Source: Paracoccus sp. IB05 (lineage in GTDB: Bacteria > Pseudomonadota > Alphaproteobacteria > Rhodobacterales > Rhodobacteraceae). From it: a DNA stretch of 64,000 nt. The stretch's first letter is position 1. The number at the start of each line of letters is the position of its first letter. Positions 1 through 8,003 of this stretch are shown one piece after another. The DNA is taken from positions 1 through 64,000 of the forward strand of contig NZ_JAEFCF010000029.1 in assembly GCF_016405985.1 (NCBI RefSeq), in the 5' to 3' direction. A model generated the notes under the pieces. The model saw only the letters and a list, made by a program, of their open reading frames with translations, ran no database searches and had not been told where the DNA came from. The position numbers and the translations under genes are program-made.

Positions 1-18
1 ACCCGCTGACTCACAAAC

Positions 19-372
19 ATGAATCCGCAGATCAGAGGAATAGCGCAACAAAGCCCACTGGACCACACAAAGGGGGCGCTTGGTGCGGTTCCCATTGCCG
101 CCCGCCCTATCCTTATCAAGCGAGACGGCAACCCGATTAGCTACCGCTACATGGCTGATTTGATGCTGAAAGAGCGCAAGCGGCTGGGGCTGGAAGCCTA
201 TGACCTTCACGCGCTGCGCTATCGCGGGGTGAAGGAATTGGCATGGGCCGGATGCGATGATGACGAAATCGCCGCATATTCCGGCCATGCCACCAAAGAG
301 ATGATTGCGAAGTACGCAGGCGAGGCCCGGCAGGAAATGCGGGCGCGTCAAGCGCGGGAGAAACGGCAATGA
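19..372 (+). CDS. Tyrosine recombinase C-terminal fragment (integrase remnant)
   Basis: This 117-residue ORF holds only the C-terminal catalytic part of a phage-type tyrosine recombinase. Visible motifs are the H-x-x-R box (YDLHALRYRG), the second-histidine GH in YSGHATKEM, and the tyrosine in IAKYAGEA. The first arginine region and the N-terminal core-binding domain are missing. An in-frame TGA at 7-9 precedes the ATG and the first ~40 residues do not look like integrase, so it is probably a decayed or recombined remnant. It ends 82 bp before a 47-bp tRNA-Cys-like core, the position an integrase gene takes beside its own att site. It therefore looks like the integrase end of a neighbouring element in tandem. 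Confidence 0.7.
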   Translation: MNPQIRGIAQQSPLDHTKGALGAVPIAARPILIKRDGNPISYRYMADLMLKERKRLGLEAYDLHALRYRGVKELAWAGCDDDEIAAYSGHATKEMIAKYAGEARQEMRARQAREKRQ

Positions 373-453
373 ACAGAACAGGCACAGAACAGCAACCTGA
401 TACCCTGGGTGATACCCTCGGGCCGGTCATGTCTGCTAAGTCATTGAAAAATA

Positions 454-500
454 TGGAGGCGGGTACCGGAATCGAACCGGTCTTCACGGATTTGCAATCC
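454..500 (-). repeat. Attachment-site core, left copy (3' half of tRNA-Cys)
   Basis: This 47-bp stretch is identical to 9135-9181. Read on the minus strand it is the anticodon arm (GGATTGCAAATCC, anticodon GCA), T-arm (GGTTCGATTCC) and 3' acceptor ending in CCTCCA of a tRNA-Cys. The D-arm and 5' acceptor (expected GGCGGGT) are absent on the adjacent side, so this is not a complete tRNA gene. Upstream flanks of the two copies are also similar (GCTAAGT..TTGAAAA), as expected when each copy follows a related integrase gene. Confidence 0.88.
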
Positions 501-601
501 CACAGCAAGCGTTGAAATATAAGGGAAACTCTTCAAAAGGCATGGTTTTTGTCATTCCAGAAATCAACGGCTTATCCCGTAGTTACAAAACGCGGACGCG
601 C

Positions 602-1988
602 CTATACACTGTGAATGTAGTTCTGCGTCATTGGATGTCCCATCAAACGGCCTCTAGCTTTGTCTGACCAAGGCAGGTCGCGCATAGTAAGCAAGAAACA
701 CAGTGCTTCGACAGCGTGGATGACGCGAGCAAGATCGGCAAACTCTTCCTGACTGCGAACTTCAATGTGGTTGTGCGCCGCTTCTCCCCTCAATCCTTGG
801 GATCGCTTAAGTTCTGCAACAAACTCATCTCTCGACTTTGACACGTGGTTGTTCGGCCAGACCAAAGAGACCAACCGCCGGAACCTCGCATCGTGAGATT
901 CCTTTATGAGCGGTTTGAGAATGCCCCGGATTCGCCCCAAATCTACATTAAGCCCATTTTCAACACCCGCCACCCGGGCAGCGCCAGCCATCGCTTCGAC
1001 AACTAAGTTATCAGTAACTAACTCAGGGATGGCGGTTGGTATTCGTTCAAGCCATTTGCAAGCTGACAGCAATCTTTCTGATGAAATCTCACGGTGCATT
1101 CGTAAGCAGCCCGCCATATGCACATAGGTGTTTTTCCAATCATCCAATCTATCCATCCACGCAACAAGGCACTTGGTAAGGTTGGAAATTTCGTCAGAGG
1201 AGTTCCCCCATGCGGGGCTTCCGTGAAAAGATATATGGCTTGGCGGGTCATCGAGGGGGTGACCGAGGCGTATCTCGTGATGTTCGTGAATTTCGGCGTG
1301 ACTTTCAACCGATGCAATAAATTCTTCCTGAGTTTGCCTGCTTATTTTCCGATCAGTGTCATCCAGCAAGAAACCTAAGCAACCAGAAAAGAACCATTTG
1401 AGAATGCTTAAATATTCAAGATGCTCCCCAAGGGGAACGGCATCGTGAAACTCGATCTCAAATCCACAGTCAAAGTCTGTGTAGCCATCTCCCCATGCCA
1501 TTCCCCTTGCGGTGTAGTAAGCTCGCAAGTTTGCCAGAGAGGCCGTTACTGAGAATATCTCGAAGCTCTCTTCGGTGCGCCTGCCTTGACTGAGGGATCT
1601 TAGTTTTTCGCCGTTCCAGAACATTCGCATTGCATTTGGCATCCTGAAGTTGACGCGCCTAATGCGATCAGTGGGTATCCACTCATTTGTTCCAATTATT
1701 GCGCAGTTGGAATATATTGGCAGCCAGAATGCTGTGGTTTGTGCGTTCGGCCCATTTCTTCGGCCCGGTCCGCCAATAATGTTGTTGTATAGAGAAATTA
1801 CTTTCAGCTTTTCAGATAGAATAAAAACTGGCTGATCTTCTTTGACATGGGGGAAAATCATCAAATGTGTATATTGTCGCCAGAATTTCGCTAGAATCAT
1901 ATTTAAATGTGCAGGGGTGGCGTTTGCCACTCACAAGTTCGATGCACTGCACCGTTTCTTTAGGCTGAATGTCGAAGCTGCTTGTCAA
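602..1988 (-). CDS. ApeA-like HEPN-domain protein, apparently frameshifted near the N-terminus
   Basis: The main frame (602 to about 1861) gives a protein ending in a HEPN-type domain with an R-x4-H motif (RGEAAH), the catalytic signature of HEPN RNases. The layout, a beta-rich N-terminal part and a C-terminal HEPN domain, resembles ApeA-type abortive-infection proteins; that assignment is by pattern only. The ORF can open at GTG 1930, but an in-frame stop lies directly upstream. A second frame, open from TTG 1988 with a Shine-Dalgarno-like GGAGCGG before it, runs coding-like until a five-base C run (1849-1853 as G on the plus strand). One base fewer there would join the two frames. The gene is AT-richer than its neighbours and lies at the left end of the element, a typical cargo position. 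RNase activity is inferred. Confidence 0.6.
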
Positions 1989-2201
1989 GGTTATCCGCTC
2001 CCACCTCTTGGCTCCCTATTTTCGATAGCTCACGTTCGCAAGCCTCGCAACGCCTGTTAACTCCGCCGCGCGGCATCACAGCCCCGCGCCCCCTCATTGC
2101 CAGACCTGAACTGATCTGCCCCGATATTTGACATGGAGATAGGATATAATGCCGCCCGGCATCCGCCGGGCGAAGAGGGTGCGAGGCGAGAACGGGGCAT
2201 T

Positions 2202-2402
2202 GTGGGGCAGATAATGCCTAGACGGGGCAGCCGTGGGGCAGTGTCAGGGGCAGGCTGAACTATAGTTTTCTGTTTTTTTATATATACTTATATGATCCTG
2301 GGGCAGATGGGGCAGTAAACCATAGCGGCCAACCAAAAAAATAGCGCAACTCGGTAAAACGCTAGAAGCTAATAGGGGGAAGTCGCTGCCCCATCTGCCC
2401 CG
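2202..2402. repeat. Iteron-like block: eight (T/C/A)GGGGCAG octamers around an AT-rich core
   Basis: Octamers of the form NGGGGCAG start at 2213, 2223, 2234, 2246, 2299 and 2308 on the plus strand and at 2386 and 2395 on the minus strand. Between the left and right groups lies an AT-rich stretch (about 2258-2298) with a T run and TATATATACTTATAT. Repeats flanking an AT-rich segment are the usual form of a replication origin or a multi-site operator. No initiator or primase gene was found nearby. The whole interval 1989-2605 has no convincing gene apart from this block. Confidence 0.6.
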
Positions 2403-2605
2403 GATTCTCTTATCTTGTTGAATTGGCGTTATAAACCGGACTTTCGCATTGCCCCCCGACTGTCCCCGCCACGCCCCGGACTACGCTGCCCTTGCCCTGT
2501 TGCGGTAAGTGCCTGCCGCATCGCGCGGTGCCGATACGGCTCTTAAGGTTCCCTCCTGCATCTTGATCCGGTGGCAGTTGATTGCCGGGCCAGAGGGATG
2601 GGACC

Positions 2606-3178
2606 ATGGAACAGATGCACGGCGGGGCGGCGCTACAGCGGGCAACCGGGTTGAACCGGACCCGGTTCAAGTCGCACCGCGAAGGCGCGGCAGCGCCGCT
2701 GTTCGTGGCGGCCAGTGTCGAGGGCATCGACCTTGCGCCCCTCATGCAGACGGATACGCCGCGTAACCAGTATTCGGCCGAGTTCGTGATGGTCGCGGCC
2801 ATTGCCCGCCCTTTGCTGGACTGGGGTGTTTTGGCAGCCGATGCCTACCGCATCGGTATGAAGTTTGCCTTCAGTGCTTTGGGGGCCGAGGGCCACCCGC
2901 CGCGCTTCGACCCGCTCTATGATCTGGGCGAAACGCTGCTGATCCTGACCGATCCCCGGCCGTTCCGTGATGACCTGACCGCCCCCGGCGTGGATGGGTT
3001 CGCCATCGTGTCCGATCACTACGCGCCGGGGTTGGCCGCCGCTGCCATGCAAGCGCGCGGGGATGAAGCCGAGCCGGTGCTTATCGTCAACCTGTCGGCG
3101 CTTTGCCGCCGGGTTGCCGCCGTGCTGGGGCTGGACCCTGCAACCTTTTTGCGCCCGGTGGCGCAAGTGGCCGCGTGA
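2606..3178 (+). CDS. Unknown 190-residue protein of the satellite-like element
   Basis: I do not recognise this family. The start at 2606 is chosen because AGAGGG lies 8 bases upstream; the same frame also opens at 2582 without such a site. The protein begins with a basic stretch around RTRFKSHREG and continues as a globular alpha/beta-looking protein without membrane segments or cysteine motifs. It is the first plus-strand gene after the iteron-like block and precedes the capsid module by about 700 bp. Its position suggests an early or packaging-related role in the element, but nothing in the residues shows this. Confidence 0.5.
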   Translation: MEQMHGGAALQRATGLNRTRFKSHREGAAAPLFVAASVEGIDLAPLMQTDTPRNQYSAEFVMVAAIARPLLDWGVLAADAYRIGMKFAFSALGAEGHPPRFDPLYDLGETLLILTDPRPFRDDLTAPGVDGFAIVSDHYAPGLAAAAMQARGDEAEPVLIVNLSALCRRVAAVLGLDPATFLRPVAQVAA

Positions 3179-3271
3179 TGCTGGCCGCAGCAAATACCAT
3201 TCGGGCGGTTCTTCAAGGGTGGCCGCCCGGATCAGCGCCAGCGGGGTTGTGGTGTCCCGCGCTGGTGTCGC

Positions 3272-3333
3272 GGGGGGGGGAAGGCCGGGCGAAAGGTCCG
3301 CGCCCGTGTCGTCGGGTGCGGCCCGGCCTTCCC
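3272..3333. other. G9 run followed by a 13-bp perfect inverted repeat
   Basis: Nine consecutive G (3272-3280) run into GGGAAGGCCGGGC (3278-3290), which is the exact reverse complement of GCCCGGCCTTCCC (3321-3333), with 30 bases between the arms. The interval 3179-3498 has no gene I can support, although one frame stays open through it. A GC-only stem of this length would form readily in RNA or cruciform DNA. No T run follows, so it is not a standard terminator. Confidence 0.55.
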
Positions 3334-3498
3334 GTTCCGCCCCTGACAGAAAGCGCCCTGGACTCGCCCCCACCCCCGTTAGGTTCTTCCCGGAAAAAGA
3401 CATGTGGGGGTATTCGCGACCGCATGACTCGGGGCAATGTGAAGAATTTGCGTGGCGGGTTTTTGGGTTGGGGTTGTTGTTATGAAAGGGAAATTCGG

Positions 3499-3906
3499 AT
3501 GCTGCGGCATGATGTGAACCAGAATACCCCACCCGGATTTATGGCGGTGGATCGGGCGGACGTGGTGGCGGCCTGTCTGGCCGTGCTGATCCGCGAATTG
3601 CATGGCCTCGGCCTGAAGCGCGAGGTTGCGCTGGCCGTGCTGCGCGATGCGGCCGACCGGATCAACGCCGCCCTGACCCGTGGGCCGCGCGCCCTTGTGC
3701 TTTACCGGCTGGACCGGAAGGCCCCGATTGGCATCGTCTCGGACGATGACGCCCGCCTCGCCACCTTCACCGCCGAGGCTGAAGCCTCGGGCACGGGTTT
3801 GATCGGGCTGAACCCCTATCGGGTCGCAGTGCTGGCCGCCAAGGCAAATTCCGAGGGTTGCGCCACGCTGAAGCAAGGGGGGCAGTATGACCGTGCGCTT
3901 CACTGA
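3499..3906 (+). CDS. Unknown 135-residue protein upstream of the capsid gene
   Basis: The start at 3499 follows GAAAGGGA by about 8 bases; the same frame is open much further upstream but that part looks non-coding. The N-terminal half is helical (VAACLAVLIRELHGLGLKRE, then RDAADRINAAL) and the C-terminal half contains an alpha/beta-looking region (ALVLYRLDRKAPIGIVSDDD). No known motif is seen. Its last 20 bases overlap the start of the protease/capsid gene, so the two are very likely translated as a coupled unit. A morphogenesis or packaging role is only inferred from position. Confidence 0.55.
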   Translation: MLRHDVNQNTPPGFMAVDRADVVAACLAVLIRELHGLGLKREVALAVLRDAADRINAALTRGPRALVLYRLDRKAPIGIVSDDDARLATFTAEAEASGTGLIGLNPYRVAVLAAKANSEGCATLKQGGQYDRALH

Positions 3907-5770
3907 TCCGGGCGCGGGTTCTGCCGGGGGCGTGGGGGCCGAAGATATGGCAACCCGCATCGGTGCGGCCGTTCTGGCTGAAGCCGAAGCTGGCGACGAG
4001 CGCAGCGTGGCGCTGTCATTTTCCTCGGAAGCGCCGGTGCTGCGCGATTACCACTTCGGCACCGGCTGGGAAGTCCTCGGCCATCTGCCCGCAGAGGTGG
4101 ATCTGGCCCGCGTGGCGGCGAATGCCGTGCCCCTCTTGGCCGATCACCGCCGCAGCCTTGACGCGAAGCTGGGGTCCGTGACCTCGGCCCAGATCGTCGG
4201 GGCGCGGGGGCGGGCAGTAGTCCGCTTTGCGGAAACGCCCGAAGCCGATGCAATGCTTGCCCGCGTTCGCGCGGGCGAGGTGCAAAGCGTGTCTGTCGGA
4301 TACGCGGCCCACGCCTTGGAGGTGGTGGGCGATCTGGACGGAATCCCGGTGGTCCGCGTGACCCGCTGGGAATTGTTGGAAATCTCTCTCGTCGCCACCC
4401 CGGCCGACCCTTCGGTGGGTATCGGCCGTTCACTTGCCCCCGCCCTGAAAGGACTGACCATGACTACCCCGAACCCCGCGCCGGTCACTCCGGCACCCGC
4501 CGCCCCGGCCACGGCCGTGATGGAAGCCACGCGCGCCGAACGCGCCCGTGTCCGCGAACTGCAAGCCGGTGCCCAGCGTTTCGACCTCCCCGCCGATATG
4601 TTGGCCGCCGCCATCGAAGACGGCACCACCGTTGGAGCCTTCCAGCGGCAGGTGCTGGAACACATCGGCTCGGACACGTCCACTGCCACCCGCCAGCGCA
4701 TGAACGCCCCGGCAATTCGGCGCGGTGGCGAACGTGAATATTCGCTCCTGCGCGCTGTCGCCGCAGAGTATTCGGGCAACTGGTCGGAAGCCGGGTTCGA
4801 GCGTGAGGTGGCGCAGGAAACCACCCGTGCCGTGGGCAAGTCCGCGACGGGCTTCTATGTTCCCCCGGCGGTGCTGGGCCGCGCTGTCATCACCACCGCC
4901 ACCGCGCCCTCGCTGATCGGCACCGATCAAATGGCATCCGCCTTCATCGACGCCCTGCGGCCCGAAGTGCAGGTGATGAGCCTTGGGGCCACGGTTCTGC
5001 CGGGGCTGGTGGAGAATGTGGCGGTGCCCCGCATGGTCTCGGGCACCGGGGCCGAGTGGGTGGCTGAAGGTGTGGCTTCGACCGAGTCCTCGCCTGTTTT
5101 CGACTCGGTGCCGCTGTCGCTGAAGCAACTTTCGGCCCGCAGCCAGCTTTCGCGGCGGCAACTGAAGCAGTCCCTGCCGGGGCTGGACGTTCTACTGAAG
5201 AACGACCTGCGCCGGTCAATCGGCATCGAACTGGACCGGGCGGCAATCTCGGGCGCGGGAACCGCGACCGTCCCGCGCGGCATCTTGAACACCGTGGGTA
5301 TTGGCAGCGTGGCAATCGGCACGAATGGCGGCACCCCGCACTTCCCGTTCCTGACCCGGCTTATGGCCGAGGTGGAAGCCGACAACGTGGCGGGCACGTC
5401 CTATGGCTGGCTGACCAACCATTTCGTGAAAGGCTCGCTGCTTTCCACGCAGACGGCGGACGGTGCGCAACAGATGATCCTGCAACGGAACGGCACCGAC
5501 TGGGCCATTGCCGGATACAAGGCCGCCTTCAGCAACCTTGTGCCCGCGAATGGCACTAAGGGCACCGGCACCAACCTGTCGACGCTGATCTTCGGCAATT
5601 GGTCGGACCTGCTGATCGGCCAATGGGGCGGCATCGACCTTGTGGTCGATGACATGACCGGGGCCGATACCGGCAACGTGCGGATCGTGGCCCATTCGGA
5701 ATGGGACATTGCGGTGCGGCACCCCGAGTCCTTCGCTTCCATCCGCGATGCCGTAACCACGGCCGCCTGA
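3887..5770 (+). CDS. HK97-type prohead protease fused to major capsid protein
   Basis: Residues 1-185 are an S78-type prohead maturation protease. The probable catalytic histidine is in LLADHRRS (H87), the serine is in VQSVSVGY (about 134-136), and the family's WELLEISLVATPADPS follows. From about residue 190 the protein becomes an HK97-fold major capsid protein: a Pro/Ala-rich, helical scaffold-like delta region, then the shell domain with RAVGKSATGFYVP, AEWVAEG and the C-terminal VAHSEWDIAVRHPESF. The combined length of 627 residues equals both proteins together. An ATG at 4460 (M192) is preceded by AAAGGA at 5-base spacing, so free capsid protein could also be made by internal initiation. 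The protein would form and mature the procapsid. No portal or terminase gene accompanies it. Confidence 0.9.
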   Translation: MTVRFTDPGAGSAGGVGAEDMATRIGAAVLAEAEAGDERSVALSFSSEAPVLRDYHFGTGWEVLGHLPAEVDLARVAANAVPLLADHRRSLDAKLGSVTSAQIVGARGRAVVRFAETPEADAMLARVRAGEVQSVSVGYAAHALEVVGDLDGIPVVRVTRWELLEISLVATPADPSVGIGRSLAPALKGLTMTTPNPAPVTPAPAAPATAVMEATRAERARVRELQAGAQRFDLPADMLAAAIEDGTTVGAFQRQVLEHIGSDTSTATRQRMNAPAIRRGGEREYSLLRAVAAEYSGNWSEAGFEREVAQETTRAVGKSATGFYVPPAVLGRAVITTATAPSLIGTDQMASAFIDALRPEVQVMSLGATVLPGLVENVAVPRMVSGTGAEWVAEGVASTESSPVFDSVPLSLKQLSARSQLSRRQLKQSLPGLDVLLKNDLRRSIGIELDRAAISGAGTATVPRGILNTVGIGSVAIGTNGGTPHFPFLTRLMAEVEADNVAGTSYGWLTNHFVKGSLLSTQTADGAQQMILQRNGTDWAIAGYKAAFSNLVPANGTKGTGTNLSTLIFGNWSDLLIGQWGGIDLVVDDMTGADTGNVRIVAHSEWDIAVRHPESFASIRDAVTTAA

Positions 5771-5782
5771 TCGGAGCTATCT

Positions 5783-5805
5783 GCCCGCCCCTAACCGGGG
5801 CGGGC
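5783..5805 (+). terminator. Hairpin after the capsid gene
   Basis: GCCCGCCCC and GGGGCGGGC form a perfect 9-bp GC stem around TAACC, 12 bases after the capsid stop codon, followed by TTTCCCC. The T run is short, so it may only attenuate transcription into the tail-tube-like gene 27 bases further on. Confidence 0.55.
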
Positions 5806-5831
5806 TTTCCCCATTTCGGAAAGGGCCAGCT

Positions 5832-6221
5832 ATGGCAATCATTCACGGCAAGGACGGGATTGTGAAGATCGGCGCGGCCGATTTCGGCCATGTCCAAAGC
5901 TGGAATCTGGACGTGACGGCCGATGTGGCCGAAGCCTATTCCATGGGCGAGGACTGGAAGGATGCCGGGGTGGGCGTGAAGGGCTGGTCCGGTTCGCTGG
6001 AATGCTATTTCGATCCGGCGGACGGCACCCAAGACGACATCGAGGTGGGCACCGTGGTGGCGCTGAACCTCTATCCGGGCGGCGATGACACAGGCGCGGC
6101 CTATTACAGCGGCAATGCCGTTGTGTCGGGCATCCCGCTGTCGGGGGCTAAGGACGGGTGGGTGGCAATCACCTTCAACTTCACGGGCAAGGGCGCGCTG
6201 GCGAAGGCTGTAGCCGCCTGA
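5832..6221 (+). CDS. Phage tail tube-like protein
   Basis: A 129-residue, beta-rich protein that opens MAIIHGKDGIVKIGA and contains EAYSMGEDWKDAGVGVKGWS, SLECYFDPADG and a closing VAITFNFTGKGAL. This layout is typical of small major-tail/tail-tube proteins of siphovirus-like elements. A good ribosome site (GAAAGGG) precedes the ATG, and the gene follows the capsid gene after a hairpin. It would form the tail tube or a head-tail joining ring if particles are made. The family assignment is by pattern; no other tail gene is present in the element, which is odd for a working tail. Confidence 0.65.
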   Translation: MAIIHGKDGIVKIGAADFGHVQSWNLDVTADVAEAYSMGEDWKDAGVGVKGWSGSLECYFDPADGTQDDIEVGTVVALNLYPGGDDTGAAYYSGNAVVSGIPLSGAKDGWVAITFNFTGKGALAKAVAA

Positions 6222-6298
6222 TCGGCCGCCCTCGGCCTTCACCGCCTCTGTGCGGGAAGGTCAGGGCAAGGCGGGGAAGAAAAGGCGGACGGCCTTCT

Positions 6299-6649
6299 TC
6301 ACATGGGCGCGGGGATAAGGGTTTCAGGGCGGCCGCCAAGTGGCCGCTTTGTCATTTCCGGCCTCGGCCGATCCGGCCGCAGGGCGCGCGCTTCCAGCGC
6401 CAATAGCGCGCGGGCATGTACAAGCTGCCCGGTGGCCCAGCCGATACCCTGCCGGGTGACGATATAGCGGCCGGGTGCCACCGGATGAATGAAGCCCTGC
6501 CGCAGCGCCATGCCCACGGCCATATCGAGGCCGTAGGGGTCAAGCCCTGCGGCGCGGGCCAGTGGGATTTTCGGGGCTTCCTGCACGGCCGCTACGGCAC
6601 AGAGGAAGTCCAGAAGGTTCCGGTTGCTAAAGCCCCGGCGCTCACGCAT
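6299..6649 (-). CDS. Unknown small protein, winged-helix-like, coupled to the gene upstream
   Basis: A 116-residue protein starting at 6649, where the ATG overlaps the stop of the preceding minus-strand gene (ATGCGTGA) and GAGGTGGGG lies just upstream. It looks helical at first (SNRNLLDFLCAVAAVQEA) and then like a winged-helix fold (RAAGLDPYGLDMAVGMALRQ, then a short strand in GRYIVTRQG). No catalytic motif is visible. With its partner it forms a two-gene unit transcribed away from the HTH gene, so it may have a regulatory or establishment role; this is inference from layout. Confidence 0.5.
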   Translation of the reverse strand: MRERRGFSNRNLLDFLCAVAAVQEAPKIPLARAAGLDPYGLDMAVGMALRQGFIHPVAPGRYIVTRQGIGWATGQLVHARALLALEARALRPDRPRPEMTKRPLGGRPETLIPAPM

Positions 6650-7190
6650 CCAGACGCCCCACCTCTTCGCGCTTCTCTGCCTCTGCACCGGAACCGGGTA
6701 CCACGCCGCCCCATGCGGTTAAACGCCAGATGCGTTCGCGATGCTGGCGGGCCTGATCCATCGTCATCACCTCGGCCCGGCCGAGGCGCAGCAAGGTCAC
6801 TGCGGTGCGCAGGCGGCCCAAGGCCCCGCCGTTGCGGGTGGTGGCCGGATCGGCGGCAAGTTGGACGAAGACCTGTTCCGGGTCTTCCATGTTCACCGCT
6901 ACGGTGAGCATTCCGCGCGCGGCACATTCCTGAAGCCCGGCCCATAGCTGCGCGGGCGTCAGGTTGTATTCGCCCGCCGCCTCGGCCAGATCTATCCATG
7001 CGGAAGCCTGCTGCATGTCCGCGACGGGTTCGCGGGCCGCCAAGCTGTCCATGGCCTCGGAGAAGTCGATAGACAGGGCGAAGACCCCGGCGGCCGCGTA
7101 TTCGTTCAAGCTGATCCGGCGGCCGTCTGTCCCGGAAAGCCGGGCCTGCATTTCCGTATAGGCGCGGCGGTCAAACTGAAGCGTTTCCAT
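6642..7190 (-). CDS. Unknown 182-residue protein, divergent from the HTH regulator
   Basis: The start at 7190 (METLQFDRRAYTEMQ) is favoured over GTG 7199 because AAGGAAGG sits 8 bases before it. The protein is alpha-helical and acidic, with no motif that I recognise. It is transcribed divergently from the XRE-type gene and shares with it a 90-bp control region holding four phased CTA(G/T) boxes. It overlaps the next minus-strand gene by 8 bases. A role under control of the divergent regulator is likely, but its biochemical function is unknown. Confidence 0.5.
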   Translation of the reverse strand: METLQFDRRAYTEMQARLSGTDGRRISLNEYAAAGVFALSIDFSEAMDSLAAREPVADMQQASAWIDLAEAAGEYNLTPAQLWAGLQECAARGMLTVAVNMEDPEQVFVQLAADPATTRNGGALGRLRTAVTLLRLGRAEVMTMDQARQHRERIWRLTAWGGVVPGSGAEAEKREEVGRLDA

Positions 7191-7212
7191 GATATGCACC
7201 TTCCTTTCGCGT

Positions 7213-7240
7213 CTAGAAACCTAGCGGTCTAGCCGTCTAT
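7213..7240. promoter_or_regulatory. Four CTA(G/T) boxes at exact 8-bp spacing (probable operator)
   Basis: CTAG occurs at 7213, 7221 and 7229, and CTAT at 7237. Each begins an 8-bp unit (CTAGAAAC, CTAGCGGT, CTAGCCGT, CTATCCGA). CTAG is rare in high-GC proteobacteria, so the array is unlikely to be chance. It lies in the divergent region between the minus-strand pair and the HTH gene. Confidence 0.6.
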
Positions 7241-7297
7241 CCGATTATGGGCTATCATCACCACTACGGTGACAAATGCACTATGAAGGACATTTTC

Positions 7298-7540
7298 GTG
7301 GTGACAAGCGCACAAATTAGGGCCGCTAGGGGTCTTCTCAACTGGACCGTGCGCGATCTTGCCGAACGGTCGGGCGTTCACCGCAACACGGTGACGCGGG
7401 TTGAAACCGAAGCAACCGGGCCGGGCCATTCAATCGCAGCGATCCGGGTGGCGCTGGAAGCGGCCGGGGTGGAGTTCATCCCCGAGAATGGCGGGGGTGC
7501 CGGGGTGCGTCTTGCCAAGCCGGGCGGCGCGGGCGCGTAA
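7298..7540 (+). CDS. XRE-family helix-turn-helix regulator
   Basis: A small XRE/Cro-type DNA-binding protein. The start of its helix bundle (TSAQIRAARGLLNWTVRDL), the turn and recognition helix (AERSGVHRNTVTRVE) and a closing helix (AIRVALEAAGVEFIPENG) are all visible. GTG 7298 is preferred because AAGGA ends 7 bases upstream; the frame also opens at ATG 7283 and 7247. It is divergent from two minus-strand genes and faces the phased CTAG boxes, its likely operator. It probably acts as the element's repressor or copy-control switch. Confidence 0.8.
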   Translation: MVTSAQIRAARGLLNWTVRDLAERSGVHRNTVTRVETEATGPGHSIAAIRVALEAAGVEFIPENGGGAGVRLAKPGGAGA

Positions 7541-7566
7541 CAGGGCTTCCCTAAGATTGCCCTAGC

Positions 7567-7593
7567 GAAATCGCGGTGCGCGCTGGCGATTTC
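7567..7593. other. Hairpin after the HTH gene
   Basis: GAAATCGC (7567-7574) and GCGATTTC (7586-7593) are a perfect 8-bp inverted repeat with an 11-base loop, 26 bases after the HTH gene stop. A TTTTT run occurs about 40 bases later, too far to be a classical terminator. Otherwise nothing is seen in 7541-7763. Confidence 0.4.
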
Positions 7594-7763
7594 AGCCGAT
7601 TTCCTTAACTGCACCTTGCCGAGTTCTGTTGCTTTTTAAGGGCATCAAGACGCTTGCAGGCGGGACGGTGCGATGCGGACGGCGGCACAACGGCAATCGA
7701 CATTTCTTTTGCACGATGCGTCACTACCGGCGACCGGCACCCCTGCGTCGGAGGTGAATGCTC

Positions 7764-8003
7764 ATGTTTGAATTGATTTCAGGCGAAGACCTTGCCCGGC
7801 AGATGCTGTTTTCCGGGGTCAATGGCGCTTTCCGCGACTGGTGCGCCCTTATGAAAATCCACCCGGTGCCGGGACGGCGCGGGGTATATGACCCGGCGCT
7901 GGTGCGGCTCAGGCTGGATGAAGCGCAGGGCCTTGCCACCGGCGACGGGGCGGCCTCGGGTGCGGGTCTGGTGGCCCAGCGGCGGGCGCGTCGTGGTGCG
8001 TAA
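7764..8003 (+). CDS. Small excisionase-like / HTH protein preceding the integrase
   Basis: A 79-residue protein with a strong GGAGGTGAA site; spacing favours ATG 7764 over ATG 7758. The core (GAFRDWCALMKIHPVPGRRG, then VYDPALVRLRLDEAQGL) has the shape of the small winged-HTH proteins often found before integrases in alphaproteobacterial elements, where they act as recombination directionality factors or DNA-binding adaptors. Its 3' end overlaps the integrase start. The excisionase role is inferred from size and position, not from an invariant motif. Confidence 0.6.
   Translation: MFELISGEDLARQMLFSGVNGAFRDWCALMKIHPVPGRRGVYDPALVRLRLDEAQGLATGDGAASGAGLVAQRRARRGA

Noticed and set aside
454-500. 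Complete tRNA-Cys gene
   Set aside because: Only the anticodon arm, T-arm and 3' acceptor are present; no D-arm or GGCGGGT 5' acceptor strand follows here or at 9135-9181.
137-508. Minus-strand ORF opening MLWDCKSVKTGSIPVP
   Set aside because: It is a read-through of the tRNA-like repeat and the antisense of the integrase remnant.
3103-3498. N-terminal extension of the gene at 3499
   Set aside because: The frame is open, but residues are Pro/Arg/Gly-rich GC noise, it overlaps the upstream gene end, and a good ribosome site exists before 3499.
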